A DNA stretch of 64,000 bases, taken from contig CP091241.1 of the NCBI GenBank assembly GCA_027627685.1, positions 1,675,191-1,739,190 of the forward strand, given 5' to 3'. The position numbers and the translations under genes are program-made. The stretch is from Hyphomonadaceae bacterium ML37. Lineage in GTDB: Bacteria; Pseudomonadota; Alphaproteobacteria; Caulobacterales; Maricaulaceae. Positions 43,340-53,336 of this stretch are shown piece after piece; within the stretch, counting starts at the first letter, position 1; each line of letters begins with the position of its first letter. Below the pieces are notes generated by a model. It did no database searches and had not been told where the DNA came from. It worked only from the letters and a program-made list of their open reading frames with translations.

Positions 43340-44290
43340 TCAGGATGGCGTGCGGGCGCCCCGCGCCTGCGCGAGCGCCCTGACGGTGACGATTTCAACG
43401 CCATGCGCCTCGGCCCGCTCGGCCAGCGTCTCCAGCACGGCGAGCGTTTCCGCATACGGATGACCGATGGCGATGGCGTGACCGCGTGAGGCGGCCAGCG
43501 CCAGGGCGTCCTCCAGCCTCGCAGCGATGGCGCCTTCGTCGCGATCTGTATCCAGAAACACATCGCGGCGCAGCGCCGCGAATCCGGCATCGCGGGCGCT
43601 GGCCGCTGCAATCGAGCGGGGGCCGGTCAGCGAATCGACAAACACCAGCGCCTCGGACCCGGCCAGCGCCGCGAAGACCCGCGCCATGGCCAGCGCATCA
43701 GACGTAAAGCCGCTGCCCATGTGATTGTTGAAGCCCACCGCGCCCGGCACGCGGGCGAAGGCCCAGCGCACGCGCTCTGCAACAGCCTGATCATCATGGG
43801 CCCGGCTCAGCGCCCAGGGTCCGGGATCATCAAGACCGCCCGGCTCCATGGGCAGGTGCACGAAGACTTCACGGTCGGCCTGCGCCGCTTCTTGCGCCAG
43901 CACGGGCGCCGCCGCCGCATAGGGCAGGATCGCCAGCGTCACCGGCGGGTCCAGCGCCATCAGGCGGCGCGCCACGGCGATATCCGGCCCGACATCATCC
44001 ATGATGATCGCGAGCATGGGGCGGTGGGTTGGAGCCGGATCGGCAGGCTGATGAGCGACCGATTGCGCCCTTGCGTGGGCGCCAGCGCCCAACGCATCGT
44101 CCGCCGCGGGCGTGCCCGACACTGGCGGGGACACGGGCGTCTGCGCCAACGCCATCCCGATCATCGGCGCAGCGTCATAGCCCTCGTGCACCGGGCCTGC
44201 GCCTGCGCTGAAGGCCAGAGCGGCGGCCGCCATCAGGGTTGCGCCCAGCGCAGCGCCCAGATGCGGCGCATAGGCTGCGCATCGGATCAT
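43340..44290 (-). CDS. Divergent polysaccharide deacetylase, YibQ family
   Basis: 316 residues. A hydrophobic N-terminal segment ([18 protein letters not shown]) acts as signal or anchor, and a Pro/Ala-rich linker follows. The YibQ/DUF610 domain has [37 protein letters not shown] and IGHPYAETL. These keep the TIM-like NodB fold with a His/Asp metal site. YibQ proteins are linked to envelope maintenance; in E. coli the gene sits after envC. Here no envC is adjacent. It converges on the ABM gene. Confidence 0.85.
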   Translation of the reverse strand: MIRCAAYAPHLGAALGATLMAAAALAFSAGAGPVHEGYDAAPMIGMALAQTPVSPPVSGTPAADDALGAGAHARAQSVAHQPADPAPTHRPMLAIIMDDVGPDIAVARRLMALDPPVTLAILPYAAAAPVLAQEAAQADREVFVHLPMEPGGLDDPGPWALSRAHDDQAVAERVRWAFARVPGAVGFNNHMGSGFTSDALAMARVFAALAGSEALVFVDSLTGPRSIAAASARDAGFAALRRDVFLDTDRDEGAIAARLEDALALAASRGHAIAIGHPYAETLAVLETLAERAEAHGVEIVTVRALAQARGARTPS

Positions 44291-44376
44291 GGCAGAGGTC
44301 TACAGCGAGTCGCGGTTGGCGCACGGCGCGCGCTTGCCTAAGTTCCACTCCCTGCCGGGAAGGATCGCGCGCCGCC

Positions 44377-44961
44377 ATGCTGCTTATCATCGACAATTAC
44401 GACAGCTTCACCTTTAACCTCGTGCACTATTTCGAGGAGCTGGGCGCGCGCACCCGCGTCATCCGCAATGATGTGATGAGCGTTGAAGAGGCCCTCGCGC
44501 TGGGCCCGCGCGCGGTCGTGCTGAGCCCCGGCCCGTGCGATCCGGACAAGGCGGGCATCTGCCTGGAGCTGATCCGCACCGCCCCCGCTGATCTGCCGAT
44601 CCTGGGCGTGTGCCTGGGTCATCAGGCCATCGGCCAGGTGTTTGGCGGCAAGGTCGTTGCGGCCCGCGAAATCATGCATGGCAAGACCAGCGCCATCACC
44701 CATGACGCCACAGGCGTGTTCGACGGCCTGCCCTCGCCCTTTACCGCCACACGCTATCACTCGCTGGCGGTGGCTTTGCCAGAGGTGAGCTCTCTCAAAG
44801 TCACGGCGCGCACGAACGACGGCGAGATCATGGGGCTGGCCCATGAGACGCGCCCCGTGCACGGCGTACAGTTTCACCCTGAAAGCATCGCCTCGCAGCA
44901 CGGCCATGAGCTGTTGGCCAATTTCCTCAAACTCGCCGGGCTCCAGGCGGAGGCGGCGTGA
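44377..44961 (+). CDS. trpG: Anthranilate synthase glutamine amidotransferase subunit
   Basis: 194 residues from the ATG beginning [11 protein letters not shown]. Class I amidotransferase triad: C79 in [11 protein letters not shown], then His and Glu in VQFHPES near residue 169. It supplies ammonia to TrpE for anthranilate synthesis. trpE is outside the window, but trpD overlaps the stop and trpC follows, which fits trpGDC. Confidence 0.95.
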   Translation: MLLIIDNYDSFTFNLVHYFEELGARTRVIRNDVMSVEEALALGPRAVVLSPGPCDPDKAGICLELIRTAPADLPILGVCLGHQAIGQVFGGKVVAAREIMHGKTSAITHDATGVFDGLPSPFTATRYHSLAVALPEVSSLKVTARTNDGEIMGLAHETRPVHGVQFHPESIASQHGHELLANFLKLAGLQAEAA

Positions 44962-45986
44962 TGGGGGGCATGCGCGCCGCCATCACGGCCCTGGCAGCGG
45001 GCCGCGAACCCGATGCCGAAGCCCTGCGTGCGGCGTTCGACGCCTTGATGGATGGGCAGGCCGATCCGGTGGAGACTGGCGGCTTCCTGCTGGCGCTGGC
45101 CGCTGTGGGCGAAAGCCCGCAAACGCTGCGCGTGGGCGCCGAAGCGATGCGCGCGCGCATGGGCCGCATCACCGCGCCGGACGGCGCCATCGACACGTGC
45201 GGCACAGGCGGCGATGCGCGCGGCACCTGGAATATCTCCACCGCCGCCGCGCTGGTGGCCGCTGGCGCAGGCGCGGTGGTGGCCAAGCATGGCAACAAGG
45301 CCGCGTCGTCAAAATCCGGTTCTGCTGAAGTGCTCGAAGCGCTGGGCGTGAACCTGACGGCGGGTCCTGACAGGATCGAGCGATCCCTGAAAGAGGCCCG
45401 CGTCGGCTTCCTGTTTGCGCCCGCGCACCACGGCGCGGTGCGGCATGTGGGGCCGGCGCGGAAAATCCTGGGCGTGCGCACCGTGTTCAATCTTCTGGGC
45501 CCGTTGTCGAACCCCGCCGGTGCGCGCCGGCAGCTGCTGGGCGTATTTGACCGGGCCTGGCTCTTGCCCATGGCCGAGGCGCTGCGCGATCTGGGGGCTG
45601 AAACCGCCCTGATCGTCCACGGCGCCGACGGTCTGGACGAGATCACCACCACGGGAATCACCCACGCCGCCGAGCTGCACGCCGACGGGACGATCACGCA
45701 ATATGAGATCACGCCTGAAGACGCAGGCCTGCCGCGCGCCGCGCTGGAGGATCTTAAAGGCGGTGAACCGTCGGAGAACGCCGCGGCCATCCGCGCCCTG
45801 CTGGACGGCGCGCCGGGACCTTATCGCGATATCGTCCTGATTAATGCGGCCGCCGCGCTGCGCCTGGCGGGGCTGGCGGCGGACTTGAAGGAGGGCGCAA
45901 GCCTCGCCGCGGCCGCGATTGATGACGGACGGGCGAAAGCGGCGCTGGACCAGCTGGCGGCCATCAGCCAGGGAACGCCGTCATGA
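44961..45986 (+). CDS. trpD: Anthranilate phosphoribosyltransferase
   Basis: 341 residues from the ATG at 44961; a GTG three bases earlier overlaps the trpG stop as GTGA and is equally possible. It joins anthranilate to PRPP. Motifs: [17 protein letters not shown] (PRPP site), [22 protein letters not shown], and [32 protein letters not shown], split at residues about 155-187, diagnostic of TrpD. Coupled to trpG and trpC by overlaps. Confidence 0.96.
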   Translation: MGGMRAAITALAAGREPDAEALRAAFDALMDGQADPVETGGFLLALAAVGESPQTLRVGAEAMRARMGRITAPDGAIDTCGTGGDARGTWNISTAAALVAAGAGAVVAKHGNKAASSKSGSAEVLEALGVNLTAGPDRIERSLKEARVGFLFAPAHHGAVRHVGPARKILGVRTVFNLLGPLSNPAGARRQLLGVFDRAWLLPMAEALRDLGAETALIVHGADGLDEITTTGITHAAELHADGTITQYEITPEDAGLPRAALEDLKGGEPSENAAAIRALLDGAPGPYRDIVLINAAAALRLAGLAADLKEGASLAAAAIDDGRAKAALDQLAAISQGTPS

Positions 45987-46783
45987 GCGACGCCCTCAAA
46001 CGCATCGAAGCCTACAAGCGCGAAGAGATCGCGGCGCGCAAGGCCGCCCTTCCCATGAGCCAGCTGGAAGCGCGCGCATCCGAGGCTCCCGCGCCGCGCG
46101 GGTTTCTGAAGGCGCTGAAAGCCCGCCACGCCACCCACGGCCTGTCCCTCATCGCCGAGGTCAAGAAAGCCAGCCCCTCCAAGGGCCTCATCCGCGCCGA
46201 TTTCGATCCGCCGGCGCTGGCGCGCGCCTATCAGGCGGGCGGCGCGGCGTGCCTGTCCATCCTCACCGATGCTCCGAGCTTTCAGGGTCATGAGGATTAT
46301 ATGGTCGCCGCACGCGCCGCTGTAGACCTGCCGGTCCTGCGCAAGGATTTCCTCTACGACCCCTGGCAGGTCACTGAATCGCGGGCTCTGGGCGCGGACT
46401 GCATCCTGGTGATTCTCGCCGCGGTGGACGATTCGCTGGCCCTCGAGCTGATCGAGGCGGCGTCAGAGCTGGGCATGGACGCGCTGGTGGAGGTGCATGA
46501 CGCCGCCGAGATGACGCGCGCGCTGGCCCTGCCCTCGCCGCTCATCGGCGTGAACAATCGCGATCTGCGCAGCTTCGAGACCTCGCTGGAAACCTTCGAA
46601 ACCCTTGCCCCCATGGCGGGTTCGGAGATTTGCCTGGTGGCCGAAAGCGGGATTTTCACCCGCGCAGATGCTGTTCGCATGCAGGCCGCCGGGGCCAAAG
46701 CCCTGCTCGTGGGCGAAAGCCTGATGCGTCAGGACGATGTCGAGGCGGCCACGCGCGCCCTGATCGGAAACGCGCGGCGTTAG
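45983..46783 (+). CDS. trpC: Indole-3-glycerol-phosphate synthase
   Basis: 266 residues. A TIM-barrel enzyme that closes the indole ring. Motifs: [20 protein letters not shown] with the catalytic lysine, [44 protein letters not shown] and LVAESGIFT. The ATG overlaps the trpD stop. The stop codon abuts the lexA promoter, so the trp operon ends here. Confidence 0.96.
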   Translation: MSDALKRIEAYKREEIAARKAALPMSQLEARASEAPAPRGFLKALKARHATHGLSLIAEVKKASPSKGLIRADFDPPALARAYQAGGAACLSILTDAPSFQGHEDYMVAARAAVDLPVLRKDFLYDPWQVTESRALGADCILVILAAVDDSLALELIEAASELGMDALVEVHDAAEMTRALALPSPLIGVNNRDLRSFETSLETFETLAPMAGSEICLVAESGIFTRADAVRMQAAGAKALLVGESLMRQDDVEAATRALIGNARR

Positions 46784-46784
46784 C

Positions 46785-46813
46785 TTGACGTTAATCTGGA
46801 ACAGGCATAGAAC
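46785..46813 (+). promoter_or_regulatory. lexA promoter
   Basis: A TTGACG hexamer at 46785-46790 and TAGAAC at 46808-46813 are 17 bases apart and lie 44 bases before the lexA ATG. The SOS box covers the end of the spacer and the -10 element, so LexA binding would block RNA polymerase. It begins directly after the trpC stop codon. Confidence 0.7.
46799..46813. promoter_or_regulatory. SOS box (LexA operator)
   Basis: GAACAGGCATAGAAC is an exact GAAC-N7-GAAC, the reverse complement of the alphaproteobacterial LexA site GTTC-N7-GTTC. It lies 43 bases before lexA and overlaps its promoter, as expected for autoregulation. Confidence 0.85.
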
Positions 46814-46856
46814 ATCTTCAGGTTTTCCGGTTTTGTTCTATATCTGAGAGGGCGCG

Positions 46857-47522
46857 ATGCTCACCAAGAAACAGCACGAGCTTTTGCTCTTCATCCACAA
46901 GCGTTTGAGCGAAGACGGCGTGTCGCCCTCCTTCGATGAGATGAAGGATGCGCTGCAGCTCGCGTCCAAGTCCGGCGTGCACCGTCTGGTGAGCGCGCTG
47001 GAAGAGCGCGGTTTCATCCGCCGCCTGGCCCACCGGGCCCGCGCGTTGGAAGTGCTCAAAATGCCCGACAGCGCGGCGCCCAAGTCCTCGGGCAATGTGG
47101 TGGAGGCTGATTTCCGCCGCGGGCGCGAAAGAGAAGCCGGCATCGACGTTCCCGTCCTCGGCCGCATCGCCGCGGGCGTGCCCATCGAGGCGATCCAGCA
47201 CGAGGTGGACCGCCTGTCCGTGCCCGCCGGGATGATTTCCGGCGGCGATCATTTTGCGCTCGAAGTGCGCGGCGATTCCATGATCGACGCCGGCATTCTT
47301 GAAGGCGACATCGTGGTCATCAAGCGCGCCGATACCGCCGATACAGGCGATATCGTGGTGGCGCTGGTCCATGATCAGGAAGCCACGCTCAAGAAGCTGC
47401 GCAAAAAGGGCGGCTCCATTGCGCTCGAAGCCGCGAATCCCGCCTACGAGACCCGCATTTTCGGCCCCGGCGAAGTGAAGGTTCAGGGCCGTCTGGTCGG
47501 CCTGATCCGCCGCTACCACTAG
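46857..47522 (+). CDS. lexA: SOS repressor LexA
   Basis: 221 residues. The N-terminal winged helix-turn-helix ([28 protein letters not shown], residues about 25-52) binds the SOS box upstream. The C-terminal S24 domain has the self-cleavage bond A106-G107 ([11 protein letters not shown]), S141 in GDSMIDAG and the general-base lysine K179 (EATLKK). RecA filaments trigger cleavage. The trpGDC-lexA order is usual in Caulobacter relatives. Confidence 0.97.
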   Translation: MLTKKQHELLLFIHKRLSEDGVSPSFDEMKDALQLASKSGVHRLVSALEERGFIRRLAHRARALEVLKMPDSAAPKSSGNVVEADFRRGREREAGIDVPVLGRIAAGVPIEAIQHEVDRLSVPAGMISGGDHFALEVRGDSMIDAGILEGDIVVIKRADTADTGDIVVALVHDQEATLKKLRKKGGSIALEAANPAYETRIFGPGEVKVQGRLVGLIRRYH

Positions 47523-47561
47523 GACAGCCCGCGCCAGCTCCCCGGCCCGCTCCCGCCCCTG

Positions 47562-47580
47562 AGCCTTATGGAATAGGGCT
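47562..47580. terminator. Weak hairpin after lexA
   Basis: AGCCTTAT and ATAGGGCT form an eight-pair stem with one G-T pair and a three-base loop, 40 bases after the lexA stop. No T-tract follows. It may act as a terminator or as a leader structure for the next gene. Confidence 0.28.
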
Positions 47581-47627
47581 TGCATCCGCTCGGCTTGAAG
47601 CACGCAGAACGCGTCAAGCTGGAGCAG

Positions 47628-49094
47628 ATGACCATGCTGGGGATCGAAGCGCGCGCGGACACAACCGCACAGAGCCAGTCGCAGAGCCAGCCCAAGGGCC
47701 GGCTGAAATCGGCGAGCCTCCTGTCCATCAAGGCCGGCGCGCTATTGTGGGCGGACGCAGCGGCTTTCGCCATTGCGGCGGCCGGAGCCTTTCTCCTCAC
47801 AGATCTCCTGCGCGCCATCGCCGGGCAGCCTGCGCTCGCCGAAAACCCGGCCGGGCTCAGCCTGCATTTGGGAATCGCGGGGACGTTCTGCCTGGTCATG
47901 CTGATCTGGTTCCGCTCCAAGGGCCATTACCATCGCCGGGAGGCGCTAGCCGATCAGCTGCCCGCCATCCTCACCGCGTGCGCGGCGGCGATGCTGGCGG
48001 CCGGCGCCATCCAGTTCGCCACCATCGAAGTCGGCTCGCGCCTTTTGACCGCCACCCACTGGCTCATTCTGGCGCCGGCGCTCGCGGGCGCCCGTCTGGC
48101 GGCGCGCCAGGCGCTGAAATCCGCCGGATTGTGGACCAGCCCGGCCTGTCTCTTCACCGCCGCCGCCCGCTCGGGCGCGGTGCGTGAAGTGATCGCCAAG
48201 CACGCCGCGCTGAGCGTCCATGTGGACAGTGTCATCGCCAGCGACGAGCTGGACAAGGCGCGCCTGATCGACGCCATGCGCCGCGCCGCCGGATCCGGAC
48301 AGGGCGTGGTCTACGCCCCGGCGCCGGGCGACCGCGATCAGCATGACGTGATCCGGGCGCTCGTCCTGGAAGGCGTGCCCTTCCTGCTGGCGCCGCAGAT
48401 CGGCCCCCTGCCCGCCCATGCCGAAGTGCTCAACTATCCGCTGGAGGACGTATCCTTCATCGATGTGCGCGACCCGCTGGCGCGCCCCGCGGCGCAAATC
48501 GCCAAGCGCGTGTTCGACGTGACCGCATCCGCTGTCGTATTGGTGCTGTTGTCGCCCGTTCTGCTCGCCATCACCCTGGCGGCGCGCGCCGATGGAGGCC
48601 CGGCCCTGTTCCGCCAGAAGCGCGTGGGCCTGGGCGGACGCAGCTTTGACTGCTTGAAATTCCGCTCCATGCAGCTGGACGCCGAAGCACGCCTCAACAC
48701 GCTGATCCGCAATGACCCGGCGATCGCGGCGGAGTGGCGCGCCTTCCAGAAGCTGCGCCGGGACCCGCGGATCACCCCGGTGGGCCGGCTGATCCGAAAG
48801 ACCAATCTGGACGAGCTGCCCCAGCTCATCAACGTGCTGCGCGGGGATATGAGCCTGGTCGGACCGCGCCCCATGACGCTGTCCCAGGTGGGCGAGTACG
48901 GCGACTATGTCACCGCTTATGCGCGCATGCGCCCGGGCCTGACCGGCCTGTGGCAGACCAACGGACGCAACCAGACCACATTTGCCGAGCGTGCGCGCCT
49001 GGACGCCTGGTATGTGCGCAACTGGTCGCTCTGGCGTGATTGCGTCATCCTTCTGCGCACCGTACGCGAGGTGATCTGCGCACGCGGGGGGTGA
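47628..49094 (+). CDS. Polyprenyl glycosylphosphotransferase (PssY/HfsE/WcaJ-type)
   Basis: 488 residues from the ATG beginning MTMLGIEARAD; TTG at 47580 and ATG at 47634 are alternatives. Four hydrophobic segments lie in the first half, then a degenerate CoA-binding-like domain, then a fifth helix (VFDVTASAVVLVLLSPVLLA). The catalytic domain has LFRQKRVGLGGRSFDCLKFRSM (about 340-361), LIRKTNLDELPQLINVL and GDMSLVGPRPM, the last with the arginine-rich active site. It transfers a sugar 1-phosphate to undecaprenyl phosphate and starts repeat-unit synthesis. It is the best candidate to initiate the hfs-type polymer encoded 20 kb away, or another exopolysaccharide made with the next genes. Confidence 0.87.
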   Translation: MTMLGIEARADTTAQSQSQSQPKGRLKSASLLSIKAGALLWADAAAFAIAAAGAFLLTDLLRAIAGQPALAENPAGLSLHLGIAGTFCLVMLIWFRSKGHYHRREALADQLPAILTACAAAMLAAGAIQFATIEVGSRLLTATHWLILAPALAGARLAARQALKSAGLWTSPACLFTAAARSGAVREVIAKHAALSVHVDSVIASDELDKARLIDAMRRAAGSGQGVVYAPAPGDRDQHDVIRALVLEGVPFLLAPQIGPLPAHAEVLNYPLEDVSFIDVRDPLARPAAQIAKRVFDVTASAVVLVLLSPVLLAITLAARADGGPALFRQKRVGLGGRSFDCLKFRSMQLDAEARLNTLIRNDPAIAAEWRAFQKLRRDPRITPVGRLIRKTNLDELPQLINVLRGDMSLVGPRPMTLSQVGEYGDYVTAYARMRPGLTGLWQTNGRNQTTFAERARLDAWYVRNWSLWRDCVILLRTVREVICARGG

Positions 49095-49215
49095 CATGCT
49101 GCAAACGCGAAAATGGAGGGGTTCCTTCTCGGCATTTTGGCGCTAGAACAACGTCGCGCGCTCTCTGGGCCGGGGCAGACCGGAGCGCCGCGATGTTCAT
49201 TTTGGGGGACCAATT

Positions 49216-50283
49216 ATGTCGAAGACAGCTCTGATCACCGGCGTGACGGGCCAGGATGGCGCGTATCTGGCGCGATTGCTTCTGTCCAAAGGCTATGAAG
49301 TGCACGGCATGAAACGCCGCGCGTCGTCCTTCAACAGCACACGGATCGACGACATCTACCAGGACCCCCACGAGGCGGACACAAACTTCTTCCTGCACTA
49401 CGGCGACATGACCGATTCCACCAATCTGATCAGACTGGTGCAGGAGACCCAGCCGGACGAGATCTACAATCTCGCGGCCCAATCCCACGTCCAGGTCAGC
49501 TTCGAGACCCCGGAATACACCGCCAATGCCGACGCCATCGGCGCGCTGCGGCTGCTGGAGGCGCTGCGCATCCTGAAGCTGGAAGATACCTGCCGTTTCT
49601 ATCAGGCCTCGACCTCGGAGCTGTACGGGCTGGTCCAGGCCGTGCCGCAGAGCGAGAAGACGCCGTTTTATCCGCGCAGCCCCTACGCGGCGGCGAAGCT
49701 CTACGCCTACTGGATCACGGTGAATTACCGCGAAGCCTATGGCATGCACGCGTCGAACGGCATCCTGTTCAACCATGAAAGCCCGATGCGCGGCGAGACC
49801 TTCGTCACGCGCAAGATCACCCGCGCGGTGTCGGCCATCCATCTGGGCTTCCAGAAAAATCTGTTCCTGGGCAATCTCGACGCCCAGCGCGACTGGGGCC
49901 ATGCGCGCGACTATGTCGAAGGCATGTGGCGCGTGGTCCAGCATGATGTCGGCGATGACTGGGTGCTCGCCACCGGCGAAACCCACACCGTGCGCGAGTT
50001 TGTCGAGCGCGCCTTCGCCGAGATCGGCCGCACCATCGAATGGGTTGGCGAGGGCGTGAATGAAACCGGGCGTGACGCCGCCACCGGCGACGTGCTGGTG
50101 CAGGTCGACCCGCGCTATTTCCGCCCGACCGAAGTGGAATTGCTGATCGGCGACCCGACCAAGGCCAAGGAAGAACTGGGCTGGAGCCACACCACCAGCT
50201 TCCCTGACCTGGTCAAGGAAATGATGGCCGAAGACCTGAAAACCGTCGCCGCCGAAGCCGACCGCAAAAACCGCCATGGCTGA
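49216..50283 (+). CDS. gmd: GDP-mannose 4,6-dehydratase
   Basis: 355 residues. Extended SDR fold: NAD(P) loop [15 protein letters not shown], active-site Ser/Thr with [10 protein letters not shown] (Tyr-x-x-x-Lys), and the Gmd segments [27 protein letters not shown] and [17 protein letters not shown]. It converts GDP-mannose to GDP-4-keto-6-deoxymannose. A GGGGGA ribosome-binding site precedes the ATG. The next gene, fcl, overlaps it by eight bases and completes GDP-L-fucose synthesis. Confidence 0.96.
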   Translation: MSKTALITGVTGQDGAYLARLLLSKGYEVHGMKRRASSFNSTRIDDIYQDPHEADTNFFLHYGDMTDSTNLIRLVQETQPDEIYNLAAQSHVQVSFETPEYTANADAIGALRLLEALRILKLEDTCRFYQASTSELYGLVQAVPQSEKTPFYPRSPYAAAKLYAYWITVNYREAYGMHASNGILFNHESPMRGETFVTRKITRAVSAIHLGFQKNLFLGNLDAQRDWGHARDYVEGMWRVVQHDVGDDWVLATGETHTVREFVERAFAEIGRTIEWVGEGVNETGRDAATGDVLVQVDPRYFRPTEVELLIGDPTKAKEELGWSHTTSFPDLVKEMMAEDLKTVAAEADRKNRHG

Positions 50284-51223
50284 GCCGATCTATTCCCTGA
50301 AGGGCAAGCGGGTCTATGTCGCGGGCCATCGCGGGATGGTGGGCTCTGCGCTGGTGCGCCGTCTGGCGCGCGAAGATTGCGAGATCGTCACCGCGACGCG
50401 TCAGGACGCCGATCTGATCCGTCAGGACCAGGCCGAAGCGCTGATGGCGCGCCTGAAGCCCGACGCGGTGTTCATCCCCGCCGCCAAGGTGGGCGGGATC
50501 CTGGCCAATGACACCTACCCAGCCGGGTTCCTGTACGAAAACCTGATGATCGCGGCCAATCTCATCCACGCCGCCCACCAGGTGGAGGTGGAGAAGCTGC
50601 TCTTCCTGGGCTCGTCGTGCATCTATCCCAAGCTGGCGCCCCAGCCGATCACGGAAGATGCGCTCCTGACCGGCCCGCTGGAACCCACCAATGAGTGGTA
50701 CGCCATCGCCAAGATCGCCGGCATCAAGCTGTGTCAGGCCTATCGCAAGGAGCACGGCCGCGACTTCATCTCGGCCATGCCGACCAATCTCTATGGCCCG
50801 GGCGATAATTATAACCTTCAGACGTCGCATGTGATTCCGGCCCTGATCCGCAAGGCCCACGAGGCCAAGGCGGCGGGCGCGCCGTCCATGATGATCTGGG
50901 GCACCGGGTCGCCCATGCGCGAGTTTCTCCACGCCGATGACTGCGCCGATGCGCTGGTCCACCTGATGCAGGTCTATTCCGATCCCGATCATGTGAATGT
51001 GGGTTCGGGCGAGGACCTGACCATCGAGGCGCTCGCCCGGCTGGTGATGGAGGTGGTGGGCTTTGACGGCGCGCTGGAAAAAGACCTCACCAAGCCCGAC
51101 GGCACGCCGCGCAAGCTGATGAGCGCCGACCGGCTGCGGGCGCTTGGCTGGTCGCCGCAAATCGGACTTCGCGAGGGGCTCGAAGACGCTTACAGCTGGT
51201 TCCTCAAAAACCAGGCGGCCTAG
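50276..51223 (+). CDS. fcl: GDP-L-fucose synthase
   Basis: 315 residues. SDR epimerase/reductase with [16 protein letters not shown], the [19 protein letters not shown] segment and [12 protein letters not shown] (Tyr and Lys of the catalytic triad). It converts the Gmd product to GDP-L-fucose with NADPH. Overlaps gmd. Fucose is a common component of capsules and some holdfast-like or O-chain polymers. Confidence 0.95.
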   Translation: MAEPIYSLKGKRVYVAGHRGMVGSALVRRLAREDCEIVTATRQDADLIRQDQAEALMARLKPDAVFIPAAKVGGILANDTYPAGFLYENLMIAANLIHAAHQVEVEKLLFLGSSCIYPKLAPQPITEDALLTGPLEPTNEWYAIAKIAGIKLCQAYRKEHGRDFISAMPTNLYGPGDNYNLQTSHVIPALIRKAHEAKAAGAPSMMIWGTGSPMREFLHADDCADALVHLMQVYSDPDHVNVGSGEDLTIEALARLVMEVVGFDGALEKDLTKPDGTPRKLMSADRLRALGWSPQIGLREGLEDAYSWFLKNQAA

Positions 51224-51259
51224 GGCGCGCCGGTTCGAAAACGCACTCGGGAGCAAGCG

Positions 51260-52252
51260 TTGAGGCTACTGGTCACCGGCGCAGCCGGCTTTATCGGCGC
51301 TTATGTCTGCCATGCCCTGCTGGACCAGGGCTGCGACGTTGTCGGCCTTGATAATCTCAACACGTATTACGACCCCGCGCTCAAGCGCGCGCGCCTGGCG
51401 TTTCTGGACGCGCGCGACGGCTTCAGCTTCCACGCGCGTGATCTCGCCGAGCCGGACGCCCTGGACGGCCTCGGCGCGTTTGACGTCGTCATCCACCTCG
51501 CCGCGCAGGCGGGCGTGCGCTATTCGCTCGAGGCGCCGTTCGCCTATCTGGACTCAAACCTCAAAGGGCATCTCACCGTCCTGGAACATGTGCGTCACGC
51601 CAAAGACCGCCCCTTCCTGGTCTATGCCTCGTCCAGCTCAGTCTATGGCGATACGACGCCGGCGCCCTTTCGCGAGGATGCGCGCTGCGACGCGCCGGTC
51701 TCGCTGTACGCCGCCACCAAGCGCGGCTGCGAACTGCTCAGCGAAAGCTATGCCTCGCTTTATGGGATCAATCAGGTCGGCCTGCGCTTTTTCACGGTCT
51801 ACGGGCCCTGGGGCCGGCCGGACATGGCCTATTACGCCTTCGCGCAAGCGATGTTGGAGCACCGCCCGATCCAGGTCTTCAACCACGGCGATCTGATGCG
51901 CGACTTCACCTGGATCGACGACATCGTGGACGGCGTGGCGCGCATCGCCCTCGCCGGACCCGACGGCGGCAACGGCGCGGGGCGCGCCCACCGCATCTAC
52001 AATATCGGCAATAACCGGCCCGAGCGCCTGATGGATTTCATAGCCGCCCTGGAGCAGGCGATGGGCCAGACAGCGCAAAAGGTGATGACGGACATGCAGC
52101 CGGGCGATGTGCACATGACAGCTGCCAATATCGACGCGATCCGCGCCGACTACGGCTTTGACCCGACCACGTCCATCGCCGAAGGTCTGCCCCGCTTCGC
52201 TGCCTGGATGCGCGCCTGGCGCGCGGGCGAAGCGGCGAGCTGGCGCCTTTAG
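51260..52252 (+). CDS. UDP-sugar 4-epimerase, probably UDP-glucuronate 4-epimerase
   Basis: 330 residues. Extended SDR with LLVTGAAGFIGAYVC, the YYDPALKRARLAFL segment and HLAAQAGVRYSLEAPFAY (split at residues 75-92) that mark UDP-glucuronate 4-epimerases, then SSSSVYG and YAATKRGCELL (Tyr-x-x-x-Lys). The product would be UDP-galacturonate. The start is TTG at 51260; GGGAG at 51249-51253 with six-base spacing decides it, since the reading MRLLVTG begins exactly at the Rossmann strand. It follows fcl by 36 bases. Confidence 0.87.
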   Translation: MRLLVTGAAGFIGAYVCHALLDQGCDVVGLDNLNTYYDPALKRARLAFLDARDGFSFHARDLAEPDALDGLGAFDVVIHLAAQAGVRYSLEAPFAYLDSNLKGHLTVLEHVRHAKDRPFLVYASSSSVYGDTTPAPFREDARCDAPVSLYAATKRGCELLSESYASLYGINQVGLRFFTVYGPWGRPDMAYYAFAQAMLEHRPIQVFNHGDLMRDFTWIDDIVDGVARIALAGPDGGNGAGRAHRIYNIGNNRPERLMDFIAALEQAMGQTAQKVMTDMQPGDVHMTAANIDAIRADYGFDPTTSIAEGLPRFAAWMRAWRAGEAASWRL

Positions 52253-52322
52253 GGCGCGCAAGGCTCGCTTCGGCGCGCCGCTTCTGGCATTGACATCCCG
52301 AGCCTGCCTGGAGACGCCCGCC

Positions 52323-53333
52323 ATGACCCGAGCCCCTGCCCGTTCCGTGATCGACCTGATCGGCAACACGCCGCTGGTGCGGCTCAACCGCGTCTCCGAC
52401 GCCACAGGGTGCGAAATTCTGGGCAAGGCTGAGTTCCTGAACCCCGGCGGCTCGGTGAAGGACCGCGCCGCGCTCGGCATCATCCGCGATGCGGAGCGGT
52501 CCGGCGCGCTGAAGCCCGGCGGCACGATCGTGGAGGGCACCGCGGGCAATACCGGCATTGGCCTGGCCATGGTGGGCCGCGCGCTGGGCTACCGGGTGGT
52601 GATCGTGTTCCCGCGCACCCAGTCGCGCGAGAAGGCCGCCGCGATCCGGCTGATGGGCGCGGAATTGATCGAGGTGGACGCCGTCCCCTACGCTAACCCC
52701 AACCATTATGCGCGCTATTCAGGCCAGCTGGCCGAAGAGCTGAATGCGTCCGAGCCCCATGGCGCCATCTGGGCCAACCAGTTTGACAATACCGCCAACC
52801 GGCGCGTCCATGCCGAGACGACGGGCCCGGAAATCTGGACCCAGACCGGCGGCAAGGTCGACGCTTTCGTGGCCGCTGTAGGGTCAGGCGGGACCATTGC
52901 GGGCGTGTCCGACGCCCTCAAGAGCCGGAACGCGGACGTTCGCATCGTGCTGGCCGATCCCGGCGGCGCGGCGCTGTACGGCTATTACGCCCATGGCGAT
53001 CTGAAAGCCGAAGGCAATTCCATCACCGAAGGCATTGGCCAGAGCCGGATCACGAAGAATCTCGAAGGCGCGGTGATTGACGACGCTTTCCGCATCCCCG
53101 ACGAAGAAGCGCTGGAAATCCTCTATGACCTCGTCATGCACGAAGGCCTGTGCCTGGGCGGCTCGGCGGGCATCAATATCGCGGGCGCCGTGCGCATGGC
53201 GCGCAAGCTGGGGCCGGGCCACACCATCGTGACGATCCTGTGCGACCACGGATCACGCTATCAGTCCAAGCTCTACAATCCCGACTTCCTGCGCGAGAAG
53301 GGATTGCCCACCCCGCCCTGGCTGGAGGGGTAG
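52323..53333 (+). CDS. cysK: Cysteine synthase
   Basis: 336 residues from the ATG beginning MTRAPARSVIDLIG. Fold-type II PLP enzyme: K46 in NPGGSVKDRAA binds PLP, EGTAGNTGIG is the substrate loop and GSGGTIAGV the phosphate loop. It makes cysteine from O-acetylserine and sulfide. It belongs to the longer alphaproteobacterial CysK subgroup with a HYARYSGQLAEEL insertion. The frame is open further upstream, inside the epimerase gene, without family similarity. Confidence 0.93.
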   Translation: MTRAPARSVIDLIGNTPLVRLNRVSDATGCEILGKAEFLNPGGSVKDRAALGIIRDAERSGALKPGGTIVEGTAGNTGIGLAMVGRALGYRVVIVFPRTQSREKAAAIRLMGAELIEVDAVPYANPNHYARYSGQLAEELNASEPHGAIWANQFDNTANRRVHAETTGPEIWTQTGGKVDAFVAAVGSGGTIAGVSDALKSRNADVRIVLADPGGAALYGYYAHGDLKAEGNSITEGIGQSRITKNLEGAVIDDAFRIPDEEALEILYDLVMHEGLCLGGSAGINIAGAVRMARKLGPGHTIVTILCDHGSRYQSKLYNPDFLREKGLPTPPWLEG

Positions 53334-53336
53334 GCC

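Noticed and set aside
46780-46794. TTAG-N7-TTAA, a CtrA-like word overlapping the lexA -35 element
   Set aside because: It is made from the trpC stop codon and the promoter -35; a one-mismatch match is expected by chance about once or twice in this window, and lexA already has a clear SOS box.
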